A program made the translations under genes and the position numbers. From assembly GCF_036226925.1 (NCBI RefSeq), contig NZ_CP109031.1, positions 8,432,001-8,496,000 of the forward strand: a stretch of 64,000 nucleotides of DNA. Reading direction: 5' to 3'. Positions 8,878-16,385 of this stretch are shown here, piece after piece. How positions within the stretch are numbered: the first letter of the stretch is position 1; every line of letters begins with the position of its first letter. The stretch is from Streptomyces sp. NBC_00659. GTDB lineage: Bacteria > Actinomycetota > Actinomycetes > Streptomycetales > Streptomycetaceae. Under the pieces are notes generated by a model. It saw only the letters and a list, made by a program, of their open reading frames with translations. It did not search any database and was not told the origin of the DNA.

Positions 8878-9009
8878 ATGTGTCCGCCGGTACCGGTGCT
8901 TCTCGCCCGTTCCACGGCCACGCGCATCCCTAGTTGAGATCATTCCGATATGGCGACTTGAAGAAGTCTTCATATCGTGGGCACACGTAAGCCCAGGGCT
9001 CCGAGCGTC

Positions 9010-9384
9010 CTAGATTTCCAGCTGCTCCTCGACGCGCTTGAGGTGGTGGCGGGCCATCGCCAGGTTCGAACGCGCCCTGTCGAGCACGAGGTAGAGGAAC
9101 AGGCCGTTGCCGCTGCGCCCGGCGACCGGTCGAATGAGGTGGTACTGCTTTCCGAGGGTGATCAGGATGTCCTCGATCCGGCTCTTGAGACCCAGCTGCT
9201 CCATGGCGCGCACCTTCGCGCGGACGACGTCCGTATTGCCGGCCGCGGCGATCGTCATGTCCAGATCCTTGCCGCCTCCCAGTGTGCCCAGGGCCATGCC
9301 GCTGGTGTAGTCGACGACGGCCGCCCCCAGCGCTCCCTCGGCCTCGGTCATCATTTCCTTCAGCGACACTTCCACACTCGCCAT
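9010..9384 (-). CDS. Roadblock/LC7-like small protein
   Basis: The 124-residue protein starts MASVEVSLKEMMTEAEGALG and includes AVVDYTSGMALGTLGGGKDL and EDILITLGKQYHLIRP, the alpha/beta pattern of roadblock/LC7 or profilin-like proteins of actinobacteria. Such proteins often act with GTPases or sensor proteins in the cytoplasm. No MglA-type GTPase is adjacent, so the partner is unknown. The ATG at 9384 follows AGGGGA by about 8 bases; the frame extends upstream without homology. Monocistronic, with the hairpin at 8844-8877 downstream. Its place among stress genes suggests an anaerobiosis- or stress-linked role. Confidence 0.75.
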   Translation of the reverse strand: MASVEVSLKEMMTEAEGALGAAVVDYTSGMALGTLGGGKDLDMTIAAAGNTDVVRAKVRAMEQLGLKSRIEDILITLGKQYHLIRPVAGRSGNGLFLYLVLDRARSNLAMARHHLKRVEEQLEI

Positions 9385-9547
9385 AGCGTTTCCCCTTGGT
9401 TGTCGGCTGGGTGACAAGACCGGAAATGACCGTCCTGCCACGTGACCGCACCGTAGGTGCGCGCCCGAGCCGCTCGCGGAGTATCTCCGAGGCTGACATC
9501 CAGTGACCGGGAGTGATCGCAGGAGCACCGCTTAACGACTGCTCCTG

Positions 9548-10150
9548 TTGAAATCGAGTACCAGAGGCGTTGCTGTGGAACCGAACCGTCGGCGTCTACC
9601 GATCGGCCGCGGTGATACGGCGGCCCGTGAGGGTCGCGGGCCGGATCGACACCCACAACTGGCGCTCACCGCCCGCCCGGGGTGTGGTGTGCGCGTCTTG
9701 GGTGAGCCTGCCCGTGGCCTCCGGGTCCGTCACCAGCTCGTGGGTGTCGACGGGTCGCCGTCCTCGTACGAGGCCCTGCGCTGGGCCGTGCGCCACGCGG
9801 GCCTGGTCGGTGCCACCGTGGAAGCGGTCGCGGTGTGGGAGCTGCCGGGCCTGTACGGCTGGTCGGGGCCCGCCGTGGACATGGAGGCCGACGAGCAGGA
9901 GACCGGACAGCGGATCCGCACCGAGATGGCCGAAGTCCTGGGCCCGGACGCGGCCGAGTCGGTCCGGACCCATGTGGTGCACGGCAATACCGCCGACGTG
10001 CTCCTGCGGGCGGCCGAAGGAGCCGAGGTTCTGGTCGTCGGCAGCCGGGGCAGGGGCGGGTTCGCGAGCGCCCTGCCCGGGTCCGTCAGTCAGCACGTGT
10101 CCCAGCATGCGACTTGCCCGGTCGTGATCGTTCGTACCGGGAAGGAGTGA
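9548..10150 (+). CDS. Single-domain universal stress protein (start uncertain)
   Basis: The USP fold runs from RHQLVGVDGSPSSYEALRW (about base 9728 onward) to CPVVIVRTGKE at the stop. It includes VLVVGSRGRGGFASALPGSV, a canonical G-x2-G-x9-G-S ATP loop, so this is a single-domain ATP-binding type. The frame opens with TTG at 9548, but the first 60 residues have no USP homology and no good ribosome site precedes any in-frame start. GTG at 9575 and 9689 are alternatives. A GATCGGCC-containing element at 9599-9608 inside this stretch suggests the true start is nearer 9689. The domain call is firm, the N-terminus is not. Confidence 0.75.
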   Translation: MKSSTRGVAVEPNRRRLPIGRGDTAAREGRGPDRHPQLALTARPGCGVRVLGEPARGLRVRHQLVGVDGSPSSYEALRWAVRHAGLVGATVEAVAVWELPGLYGWSGPAVDMEADEQETGQRIRTEMAEVLGPDAAESVRTHVVHGNTADVLLRAAEGAEVLVVGSRGRGGFASALPGSVSQHVSQHATCPVVIVRTGKE

Positions 10151-10345
10151 CCCGAGGCCCGGATCGCTGTCGGACTCCTGCGGCTGAGCACAGCGGGTGT
10201 CGGTCCACGCCGCCTTCCAAGAGCCGAGGGGGTCCCGCCGTTGCCGAAGGTGAGTTCGCCGGTGGGGCGAAGGCGACGGTCCAGCAATGTCCGGCGGATA
10301 CGGCTGACGGCCCAACGGACCCTGGAGACGGCCGGGATGCCCAGC

Positions 10346-10789
10346 TCATCCGGCTTGTGAAGGTGGCGCCGGAGGCTCTCGCAGGACGCTCCCGGCGAGC
10401 GGGCCGAGCAGGTCGCCGAGTCTGCGGAAGACGTCGAGAAACAGGTCGTCGATCGCCAGTACGCCGACCACCCGGTCCGCCTCGAGGACCGCGAGCCGGC
10501 GGACCCCCGTGCGGCGGAACGTCCCGTAGGCCACCTGGAGGTCGTCGGCGGCTTCGACCGTGATGACGCGTGGCGACATGACCGCGTCCACCCGGGCCCC
10601 GGTGTCCAGGCCTCCACCCAGGCCGCGCAAGGCGAGGTCGCGGTCGGTGACGATGCCGTGCAGCGCGCCGTCCTCGACCACGAGGACCGACCCGACGGCG
10701 TACTCGGACATCTGTCTGATGACCTCGGCCAGGGAGACGTGAGGCGCCACGCACACCGGAGGAGCGGTCATCGCCTCCGAGACTTTCAC
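10346..10789 (-). CDS. CBS-domain pair protein
   Basis: The 147-residue protein consists of two CBS motifs (a Bateman module): KVSEAMTAPPVCVAPHVSLA with GIVTDRDLALRG, and VDAVMSPRVITVEAADDLQ with LAVLEADRVVGVLAIDDL. Such stand-alone modules bind adenine nucleotides and sense energy state. GTG at 10789 is chosen because AGGAAGG lies 9 bases upstream; the nearby ATG at 10798 abuts that site directly. Stand-alone CBS proteins are common in dormancy islands. A palindrome-like element at 10884-10898 lies upstream. The C-terminal 25 residues have no domain assignment. Confidence 0.82.
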   Translation of the reverse strand: MKVSEAMTAPPVCVAPHVSLAEVIRQMSEYAVGSVLVVEDGALHGIVTDRDLALRGLGGGLDTGARVDAVMSPRVITVEAADDLQVAYGTFRRTGVRRLAVLEADRVVGVLAIDDLFLDVFRRLGDLLGPLAGSVLREPPAPPSQAG

Positions 10790-10883
10790 GCAATTCATCC
10801 TTCCTGTCCGATGTGTCCGGGTCAATGGACTTCGAGACCTCATGCTTTCACCTGCATTGTTCCGCTGCCGGGCGTGACGGTCC

Positions 10884-10898
10884 GGGGCCGAATGGTCC
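10884..10898. promoter_or_regulatory. DevR/OsdR-like imperfect palindrome upstream of CBS gene
   Basis: GGGGCCGAATGGTCC is an imperfect palindrome with GGnCC half-sites, about 95 bases upstream of the CBS-protein start. It fits the same theme as 5487-5502 with three mismatches to a perfect palindrome. Confidence 0.3.
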
Positions 10899-10964
10899 AG
10901 GATCAGTGGGCCATTGCGCCCCTGGAGGCAGCCGGGTGCAGGCCGGGATCTCCCGGACCTTCAC

Positions 10965-11016
10965 GCCGGTCGGAAACCCCCGGCGGCCACACGGCCACCG
11001 GGGGTTTCCGACCGGC
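10965..11016 (-). terminator. Very strong hairpin terminator of GH16 gene
   Basis: Perfect 19-bp arms (left arm GCCGGTCGGAAACCCCCGG) enclose a 14-nt loop that can itself form a GGCC/GGCC stem. It lies about 125 bases beyond the stop of the leftward GH16 gene. Confidence 0.75.
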
Positions 11017-11141
11017 ACTACAACGAGCGAATGATCAGGCATGCGTTCGTCTCGCGATGGTGTCCCTTGGGCCGGACGAAGGCCGAGGCGATGGAGAAGG
11101 GGACACCGGAATCGCGAACCCGCAAAGCAGTTCGAGCGGTG

Positions 11142-12398
11142 TCAGCCCACCGTCCACTTCTGGTTGGCGCCACCCGTGCAGGTCCAGATCTGCAGGCGGG
11201 TGCTGTTGGCCGAGTTGTTGCCCGTGACATCCAGGCATTTGTTCGCCTGCGGGTTCACGATGTCGTGGGCCGCGGTGACCGTCCACTTCTGGTTGGGCCC
11301 GCCGGCGCAGTCCCAGAGCTGGACCGTCGAGCCGTCCGCCGTACCGTTGCCGGTGACGTCCAGGCACTTGCCGAGCGCGCGGATCGTGCCGTCCGGGGAC
11401 ACCGTCCACTGCTGGGCGCCCGTCCCGTTGCAGTCGTAGAGCTGTACGGGCGTTCCGTTGGCCGAGTTGGCGGCCGCCACGTCCACGCACTTGCCCGCGA
11501 GGCCCTTGATCGGACCGCTGGTGCCGCCCGGGCTGTCGCTCGTGGTCACCTTCACCTCGTCGACGACGAGTTGCTGCGGGAAGGAGGTGGAGCCGTCGGG
11601 GTCCCCGGGCCAGTAGCCGCCGACCGCGAGGTTCAGGATCAGGAAGAACGGCTTGTTGAACACCCAGGTGTTGCCGCCCAGATCGGCGGGTGTGCGCCGC
11701 TGGTATACGGTCCCGTCCACCGACCAGGTGATCGAGTTCGGCGCCCAGTCGACCGCGAAGGTGTGGAAGGCGTCCGCGAAGGCCTGGCCGTTCGGGAGGG
11801 TGTAGCCGGCACCGATGCCTGCGGATCCGGAGTACCCGGGGCCGTGGATCGTGCCGTGCACGGTTGACGGCTCGAAGCCGACGTTCTCCATGACGTCGAT
11901 CTCACCGGAGTTCGGCCAGCCGACCTGCCCGATGTCGCTGCCGAGCATCCAGAACGCCGGCCACATGCCCTGCCCGCGCGGGATCTTCATCCGGGCCTCG
12001 ACATGACCGTAGGCCGTGGTGAACTTCCCGGAGGTGTTCATCCGGGCCGACGTGTACTGACATGTGCCGTACCAACACTGGTAGTTGGCCGGATTCTCCT
12101 TGCGGGCGGTGATCACCAGATGGCCCTGGCCGTCCAGCGCGGCGTTCTTGTTGCCCGAGGTGTAGTACTGCCGCTCGTGGTTGTTGACGTTGTCGCCGGT
12201 CTCCAGCTGCCACTTGGAGGAGTCGACGGCCGAACCGGCCGCCCCGTCGAACGTGTCCTGGAACGTGACCGCCGCGGTGGCCGCCGCCGGGCCCGCGTGC
12301 GCGGGGGTGACGACGGCCGAGGCGGAGGCGACGAGCGCGGCGGACAGCGCGGCGAAGAGACATCTGCGGAGCAGGCGTGGGGAGTCCATGACTCTCAT
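11142..12398 (-). CDS. Secreted GH16 endo-beta-1,3-glucanase with ricin-type lectin domain
   Basis: The 418-residue protein has a signal peptide (LLRRCLF, a hydrophobic run, then TPAHA cut near residue 35). Residues about 45-285 are a GH16 domain with WPNSGEIDVMEN, where Glu166, Asp168 and Glu171 form the nucleophile/acid-base signature. Residues about 295-418 are three QxW-type ricin-B repeats (CBM13), each with a CLDVTGN-like start and a QKWTV-like end. The enzyme should hydrolyse beta-1,3-glucans such as laminarin or fungal wall glucan outside the cell. The start could be the ATG at 12398 or 12389. A good promoter and a possible operator lie upstream at 12464-12511. Confidence 0.9.
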   Translation of the reverse strand: MRVMDSPRLLRRCLFAALSAALVASASAVVTPAHAGPAAATAAVTFQDTFDGAAGSAVDSSKWQLETGDNVNNHERQYYTSGNKNAALDGQGHLVITARKENPANYQCWYGTCQYTSARMNTSGKFTTAYGHVEARMKIPRGQGMWPAFWMLGSDIGQVGWPNSGEIDVMENVGFEPSTVHGTIHGPGYSGSAGIGAGYTLPNGQAFADAFHTFAVDWAPNSITWSVDGTVYQRRTPADLGGNTWVFNKPFFLILNLAVGGYWPGDPDGSTSFPQQLVVDEVKVTTSDSPGGTSGPIKGLAGKCVDVAAANSANGTPVQLYDCNGTGAQQWTVSPDGTIRALGKCLDVTGNGTADGSTVQLWDCAGGPNQKWTVTAAHDIVNPQANKCLDVTGNNSANSTRLQIWTCTGGANQKWTVG

Positions 12399-12463
12399 TT
12401 CCGTACGGTCACCCGGGGGGAGGGTGCGCCGACTGAGGTGGGGGGTCCATGCTTCGCCTCTTG

Positions 12464-12492
12464 ATTTAAGGAGTGAGGTAACGAGGTGTCAA
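12464..12492 (-). promoter_or_regulatory. Consensus vegetative promoter of GH16 gene
   Basis: Reading leftward, TTGACA (12492-12487) and TTAAAT (12469-12464) are separated by 17 bases, close to the consensus for the main sigma factor. Transcription would start near 12456, leaving a leader of about 57 bases before the GH16 start. Confidence 0.6.
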
Positions 12493-12495
12493 TAC

Positions 12496-12511
12496 TCTGG
12501 TCCGTACCAGT
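12496..12511. promoter_or_regulatory. DasR-like (GntR-type) operator upstream of GH16 promoter
   Basis: On the minus strand ACTGGTACGGACCAGA is an interrupted palindrome (CTGGT-n4-ACCAG). It resembles the ACTGGTCTAGACCAGT-type site of the N-acetylglucosamine regulator DasR, and sits four bases upstream of the -35 box. Binding is inferred. Confidence 0.4.
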
Positions 12512-12526
12512 GGTTGAGGGGATGCC

Positions 12527-13195
12527 TCAGACGCGAAGTCGTTTCCTGGGGTGCACCGCCCGGCCGAGCCGTCGGCCCAGAAGGAGGTAACCCACCAGCG
12601 CCCCGGTCGTGTTGAGGATGACGTCGTCGATGTCGAAGGAGCGTCCGGTGATGAGGGCTCCCTGAACGAGCTCGACCAGGAGCATGACCGCCGCGGTGAG
12701 CGCGAGGACGCGCAGGATTCCACGGGTCTTCGGGAACACCACCGGCAGCAGCACTCCGAAGGGCACCCCGAGCAAGAGGTTCCCGCCGATCTGCTTGACG
12801 GCGTCGCGCAGCTCCGGCTGGTCGAGATAGGCCCGCAGAGAGCGCCCGGGGTGGAGATTGTCGTGGATCAGTGCCGTGGACGCAGGTGAGGGCTCCAGGG
12901 TCAGCCTGGCCAGCGCGACGGCGAACGCCACCATGGCCGCGAAAGCGATCAGCATGGCCAGTAGCCGGAAGGGCAGCGCCAGAGCCCGGGTCTCCGGCGC
13001 GGGTGCGGGCGTCGGCCTCTTTCGGCCGAGCAGCCACCGCGACCTCTCCGGCTTCCCCCGCTCGGCCTTCGAGGCCTTTCCGCCCCGCTCCGCCTTGGAC
13101 GCCGGCTTCCCCCGGTCCGATCCCGACTTCGGCGCCGGTTTCCGCCGGCCGGCCACGGCCTTGGCGGCACGAGCGCGCAACGCGGTGCGGACCAT
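12527..13195 (-). CDS. VanZ-like membrane protein
   Basis: The 222-residue protein has a Lys/Arg-rich cytoplasmic N-terminus (about 70 residues with repeated KAERG/KPER motifs), then about four membrane segments. VanZ-family marks are NLLLGVPFGVLLPVVFP, VELVQGALITGRSFDIDDV and ILNTTGALVGYLL. VanZ in enterococci gives low-level teicoplanin resistance; the role in Streptomyces is unknown. The ATG at 13195 follows GGGGAGG by 5 bases. It ends 129 bases upstream of the GH16 start but is probably separate, because the GH16 gene has its own promoter. Confidence 0.8.
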   Translation of the reverse strand: MVRTALRARAAKAVAGRRKPAPKSGSDRGKPASKAERGGKASKAERGKPERSRWLLGRKRPTPAPAPETRALALPFRLLAMLIAFAAMVAFAVALARLTLEPSPASTALIHDNLHPGRSLRAYLDQPELRDAVKQIGGNLLLGVPFGVLLPVVFPKTRGILRVLALTAAVMLLVELVQGALITGRSFDIDDVILNTTGALVGYLLLGRRLGRAVHPRKRLRV

Positions 13196-13424
13196 GAGAC
13201 CCTCCCCTTTTCAACTGCCCTCTGGTGCAGCCCGCTTACCCCCGGCGGGGCCGACAATGCCCGGGATCTCGCCCAGGATCTCGATGCAGGGGGACTTTGC
13301 GACAAGTGGGCAGGAGGGTGTCCGGTCGTCGCTACGGGACAGCCCGGGGACCTCATGCGTGACGGACGCCGGGGCGCCGGGTGCGGCTGTGTGCTCGCCC
13401 CGGCGCCGACGGCACCGTCCGGAC

Positions 13425-14075
13425 TCAGGCCCCGTAGGTGACCGTCACGTCCGTGAAGCCGAGAGACCGCAGCAGTCCCTCGAGCATGCTGGTGGTGTTC
13501 TCCTCGGCCCGCGCGGTGAGGCGGCTGTCCTTCGCGGCCTTGCCGATGTGCTGGGCCGCGAGCCGCTGGACGGCCCGCTCGTCGTTCGGGTTGTCCGAGA
13601 AGACGTCACCGAGCCGGTCGAGGAGACCGCGCTGTTTCGAGACGGCGTAGGAGTGGTCGGGGTCGAGGGCGGGTTTGCCCAGTGCCGCGTGCGGCAGACG
13701 GAGCGTGGCCGACGTGCGGTCGTCGTTGACCGTCACGTCCTTCTGGTCGATACGCCCGAGATCGACATAGGCGTCGACGGTGCCGGCTCCCACGTACAGC
13801 GTGCGGGTGCCTCGGATCGCGTCGGGCAGGTACTTCGCGTCCTTCTCCAGGTCCACGACCACCTGGAAGTTGCCCGACGCCGCGTCGTAACGGCTCATGT
13901 CCTGGATGGATTTGAGCAGCGTGGGGCCCGAATTGTCGTGGGTCTCCGTGCCGAACACATCGCGCAGTCCCGGCAGAACGGCCAGCCGCAGCCCGGCGAA
14001 GAGCACCACGAGCACCAGCACGAAGGCGGAGACCACCTTCGCCCAGCCGGGCATGCGTTTGATGGACGTCGTCAT
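13425..14075 (-). CDS. DUF4230-type membrane-anchored protein
   Basis: The 216-residue protein has one N-terminal membrane segment (WAKVVSAFVLVLVVLFAGLRL, about residues 11-31) and an extracellular domain. It contains the DUF4230-like sequence SGNFQVVVDLEKDAKYLP, then LYVGAGTVDAYVDLG and a basic/acidic helix near NPNDERAVQRLAAQHI. Function is not known. The ATG at 14075 has AAAGGAGG with 9 bases of spacing; the long open frame upstream is not homologous. Its leader begins GTTGAAAGGAGG, much like the GTTGAAAAGGGGAGG in front of the VanZ-like gene. Confidence 0.75.
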   Translation of the reverse strand: MTTSIKRMPGWAKVVSAFVLVLVVLFAGLRLAVLPGLRDVFGTETHDNSGPTLLKSIQDMSRYDAASGNFQVVVDLEKDAKYLPDAIRGTRTLYVGAGTVDAYVDLGRIDQKDVTVNDDRTSATLRLPHAALGKPALDPDHSYAVSKQRGLLDRLGDVFSDNPNDERAVQRLAAQHIGKAAKDSRLTARAEENTTSMLEGLLRSLGFTDVTVTYGA

Positions 14076-14390
14076 GTCGACGGTCCTCCTTTCAACTGTC
14101 CGGGTACCCCCCAAGCCCCCTGGCAGGCCGCCGGGTTGGCTTGCGGATTCCGCTGCCGTGAGCCCGCGGTGCCGTCCGGCGGAAGGCGGAAGGCGGAACG
14201 CGCCCTGCGGTCCTGCTCGCAACCGGCCCGGTGCGGTCCCGCCTGCAACCGGCCCGGCACCCCGCGGTCCCGCCCGCAACCGGAAATCCCCGGTCGTAGG
14301 CCCGAAAGACGCCCAGTAGCATGAGGTACGCACTCCGGGCCGATCTTGCGCCCGGCGACGCAACCCGGTTCGATCATGCGAGGAGCGGTC
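14076..14390. other. Divergent intergenic region with imperfect tandem repeats
   Basis: This 315-bp region separates the leftward DUF4230 gene from the rightward PRPP-synthetase homologue. It contains the repeat at 14207-14283. GGGCCGAT near 14338 is a half-site of the DevR-like motif. Confidence 0.5.
14207..14283. repeat. Three imperfect 26-31 bp tandem repeats
   Basis: Units beginning at 14207, 14233 and 14264 each read close to GCGGTCCCGCCTGCAACCGG, with short variable ends. The function is unknown. Confidence 0.6.
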
Positions 14391-15344
14391 GTGCGTGACA
14401 TCGCCGTGTTCAGCGGTAGTGCCCATCCAGAGCTCGCTGACGAGCTCTGCGCACACCTCGGTGTGCCCCTCAGCCCGACCCGCGTCAGCCGGTTCGCCAA
14501 TGACTGCCTGGAGGTCCAGCTCCAGGCCAACTGCCGCGAGCGTGATGTCTTCCTGGTGCAGCCCCTCGTCACGCCGGTGCAGGAACACCTGGTCGAACTG
14601 CTGATGATGTGCGACGCCGCGCGCGGTGCCTCCGCCGGGCGCATCACCGTCGTCATGCCGCACTATTCGTACGCGCGTTCGGACAAGAAGGATATGCCCC
14701 GGATCTCCCTGGGTGGCCGGCTCGTGGCGGATCTGCTGGTGGCGGCCGGCGCGAGCCGTGTCCTCGCCATGACCCTGCACTCTCCGCAGGTGCACGGTTT
14801 CTTCTCGGTGCCGGTCGACCATCTGCACGCCCTGCGTGAGCTGGCGGCGCACTTCCGGACCAACGACCTGTCGCGGACCACGGTGGTCTCGCCCGATCTC
14901 GGCAACGCGAAGGAGGCCGCCGCGTTCGCGCGGCTGATCGGCGCCCAGGTGGCCGCCGGCGCCAAGCAGCGGTTCGCCGACGACCGGGTGAGCATCAGTT
15001 CCGTCATCGGTGAGATCGCCGAGCGCGATGTCATCGTGCTGGACGACGAGATAGCCAAGGGCAGTACTGTCCTCGAACTCCTGGACAGGCTGCGCGAGTT
15101 GGGTCCACGGTCGATCCGCGTCGCCTGTACCCACGGGCTGTTCGCGGCGGGGGCGCTCAAGCGGCTCAGCGAGCAGCCCGACGTGCTGGAGATCGTCTGC
15201 ACGAACACGGTGCCGATACCGGGCGAGGAGTACACGGAGAAGCTGACCGTCCTGTCCATCGCCCCGGCGCTCGCCGAGGCGGTGCGGCGGATTCACAACG
15301 GTGAGTCCGTCAGCGCTCTGTTCGACGCGCCGCAGGACCGTTAG
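14391..15344 (+). CDS. Ribose-phosphate pyrophosphokinase homologue with atypical PRPP loop
   Basis: The 317-residue protein aligns over its length with PRPP synthetases, which make PRPP from ribose 5-phosphate and ATP. Family marks are MPHYSYARSDKKDMP (89-103), TLHSPQVHGFF (128-138), the flexible-loop region AKQR (191-194) and the PRPP-binding loop VLDDEIAKGST (216-226). The last differs from the usual DDxxDTGGT: the two acidic residues remain, but the TGGT part reads KGST. The KRR of the catalytic loop is KQR. It is thus a divergent paralogue and possibly altered in activity. GTG at 14391 follows AGGAG by 5 bases. Confidence 0.82.
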   Translation: MRDIAVFSGSAHPELADELCAHLGVPLSPTRVSRFANDCLEVQLQANCRERDVFLVQPLVTPVQEHLVELLMMCDAARGASAGRITVVMPHYSYARSDKKDMPRISLGGRLVADLLVAAGASRVLAMTLHSPQVHGFFSVPVDHLHALRELAAHFRTNDLSRTTVVSPDLGNAKEAAAFARLIGAQVAAGAKQRFADDRVSISSVIGEIAERDVIVLDDEIAKGSTVLELLDRLRELGPRSIRVACTHGLFAAGALKRLSEQPDVLEIVCTNTVPIPGEEYTEKLTVLSIAPALAEAVRRIHNGESVSALFDAPQDR

Positions 15345-15529
15345 ACGCGAGGCTCTCTCGGCGAAATTGTTCGCCGGTCCGCAGAAAAACCGCGGAGTCG
15401 TACAAGCGTCATCTGAATTCGATGACGATTCCTCGGAACGTCGGGTGCCCTGAATCCCGGATGCCATACATTCCTGGCGAAGAAATGCGTCATCCGTATG
15501 CACCACTGTGCACCCGGGCGGCGAACTGC

Positions 15530-15565
15530 GGGTGGGCCCCGACGCCTTGGCGTCGGGGCCCACCC
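15530..15565. terminator. Bidirectional hairpin terminator
   Basis: Perfect 16-bp arms (GGGTGGGCCCCGACGC and its complement) flank a 4-nt loop. It lies between the ends of the convergent PRPP-synthetase homologue and the 56-residue membrane protein. Confidence 0.75.
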
Positions 15566-15591
15566 GGATCCGTGTGTTGTGCCGCGCATGC

Positions 15592-15762
15592 CTACCAGCG
15601 GTACCAGCGGCCTCGCTTGCCGCCGCTTGCCGCGGGCCGGATCACGAAGCCGAGGACCCATACGATCAGCACGATGACGGCGATCCACCACAGGGCCTTG
15701 AGTGCGAAACCGGCACCGAAGAGGATCAGGGCGAGCAGGAGAACGAGAAGTACAGGAACCAT
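15592..15762 (-). CDS. Small hydrophobic membrane protein (56 aa)
   Basis: The protein MVPVLLVLLLALILFGAG... has two membrane helices (about residues 2-20 and 25-42) and a basic C-terminus ending GKRGRWYRW. Very similar tiny hydrophobic proteins are common in Streptomyces, often with stress genes. No function is known. The ATG at 15762 follows GGAGG by 9 bases, while the in-frame ATG at 15783 has no such site. Confidence 0.75.
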   Translation of the reverse strand: MVPVLLVLLLALILFGAGFALKALWWIAVIVLIVWVLGFVIRPAASGGKRGRWYRW

Positions 15763-16024
15763 GGTTATCAACCTCCGAGCCACCTTGTGCCCTGCCTGAT
15801 GATCTGCATTCCTGCGGAACTGGGAGGGATTTTTTTACGGAACTCGGAGTGGCGACAATTCTGTGGCTGAGTTCCGAGTTTGAGGGTGTTATCAGGGGGA
15901 AGACGGCGACGAATTGCTTCGGCGACAGCCTGACGCCCTCCCCTGGTGATCGCGGGGCCGGGCACGGACGCTCGACTGGCCCACTCAAGGTGCGTCGAAC
16001 CGGATACGGCCCAGACTTGAACTC

Positions 16025-16345
16025 ATGGCAGAAGAGCGTCGGCCGCGCCCCGGAAAGTCCTCGACGACCACCGCTCGACGCACACCCCCCGTGCGTGGAG
16101 CGGAACATGCCGCGCGTGCTGCCTGCCGGGCCCTTGAGGGTCTGATCGGTCATCCCACGGAGGGCGTATCAGCGGTGGGGCGTGAGGACGACGGCTGGTG
16201 TGTCGTCGTGGACGTCCTGGAACTGCCGCGGATTCCGGACACGACGAGCCTTCTCGCTTCGTACGAGGTGCGGATCGACCAGGACGGCGAACTCATGGGG
16301 TACCGCAGGGTCCGCCGCTATCGGCGGGGGTCCGCCGATGAGTGA
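16025..16345 (+). CDS. gvpO: Gas vesicle protein GvpO
   Basis: The 106-residue protein has a basic, disordered N-terminus (about 25 residues), then the GvpO domain with ALEGLIGHPTEGVSAVGRED, WCVVVDVLELPRIPDTTSLL and YEVRIDQDGELMGYRRVRRY. GvpO is needed for gas vesicle formation in haloarchaea and is the first gene of the Streptomyces gvp cluster. The ATG at 16025 lacks a strong ribosome site, but no better start exists. An inverted repeat CGGAACTC...GAGTTCCG (about 15838-15877) lies in its upstream region. Confidence 0.88.
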   Translation: MAEERRPRPGKSSTTTARRTPPVRGAEHAARAACRALEGLIGHPTEGVSAVGREDDGWCVVVDVLELPRIPDTTSLLASYEVRIDQDGELMGYRRVRRYRRGSADE

Positions 16346-16385
16346 CCAGTGACTCAGGTTTGCCCGACGACCGGAAGGATCCCCC

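Larger units (their letters stand above)
8410..9009. other. Intergenic region, 600 bp
   Basis: It contains the palindrome at 8428-8439 and the hairpin at 8844-8877. A sequence GGATCGGCCGATCGGTTC near 8563-8580 repeats the GGCCGATCGG theme. No reading frame on either strand looks like a gene. Confidence 0.5.
10844..11141. other. Intergenic region with DevR-like element and terminator
   Basis: This is spacer of about 300 bp between the CBS gene and the GH16 gene, both leftward. It carries the element at 10884-10898 and the hairpin at 10965-11016. Nothing else is apparent. Confidence 0.5.

Noticed and set aside
10151..10345. Possible coding remnant downstream of the CBS gene (DELGIPAVSRVRWAVSRI in one frame)
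   Set aside because: Looks somewhat protein-like, but no family could be recognised and there is no start; not strong enough to annotate.
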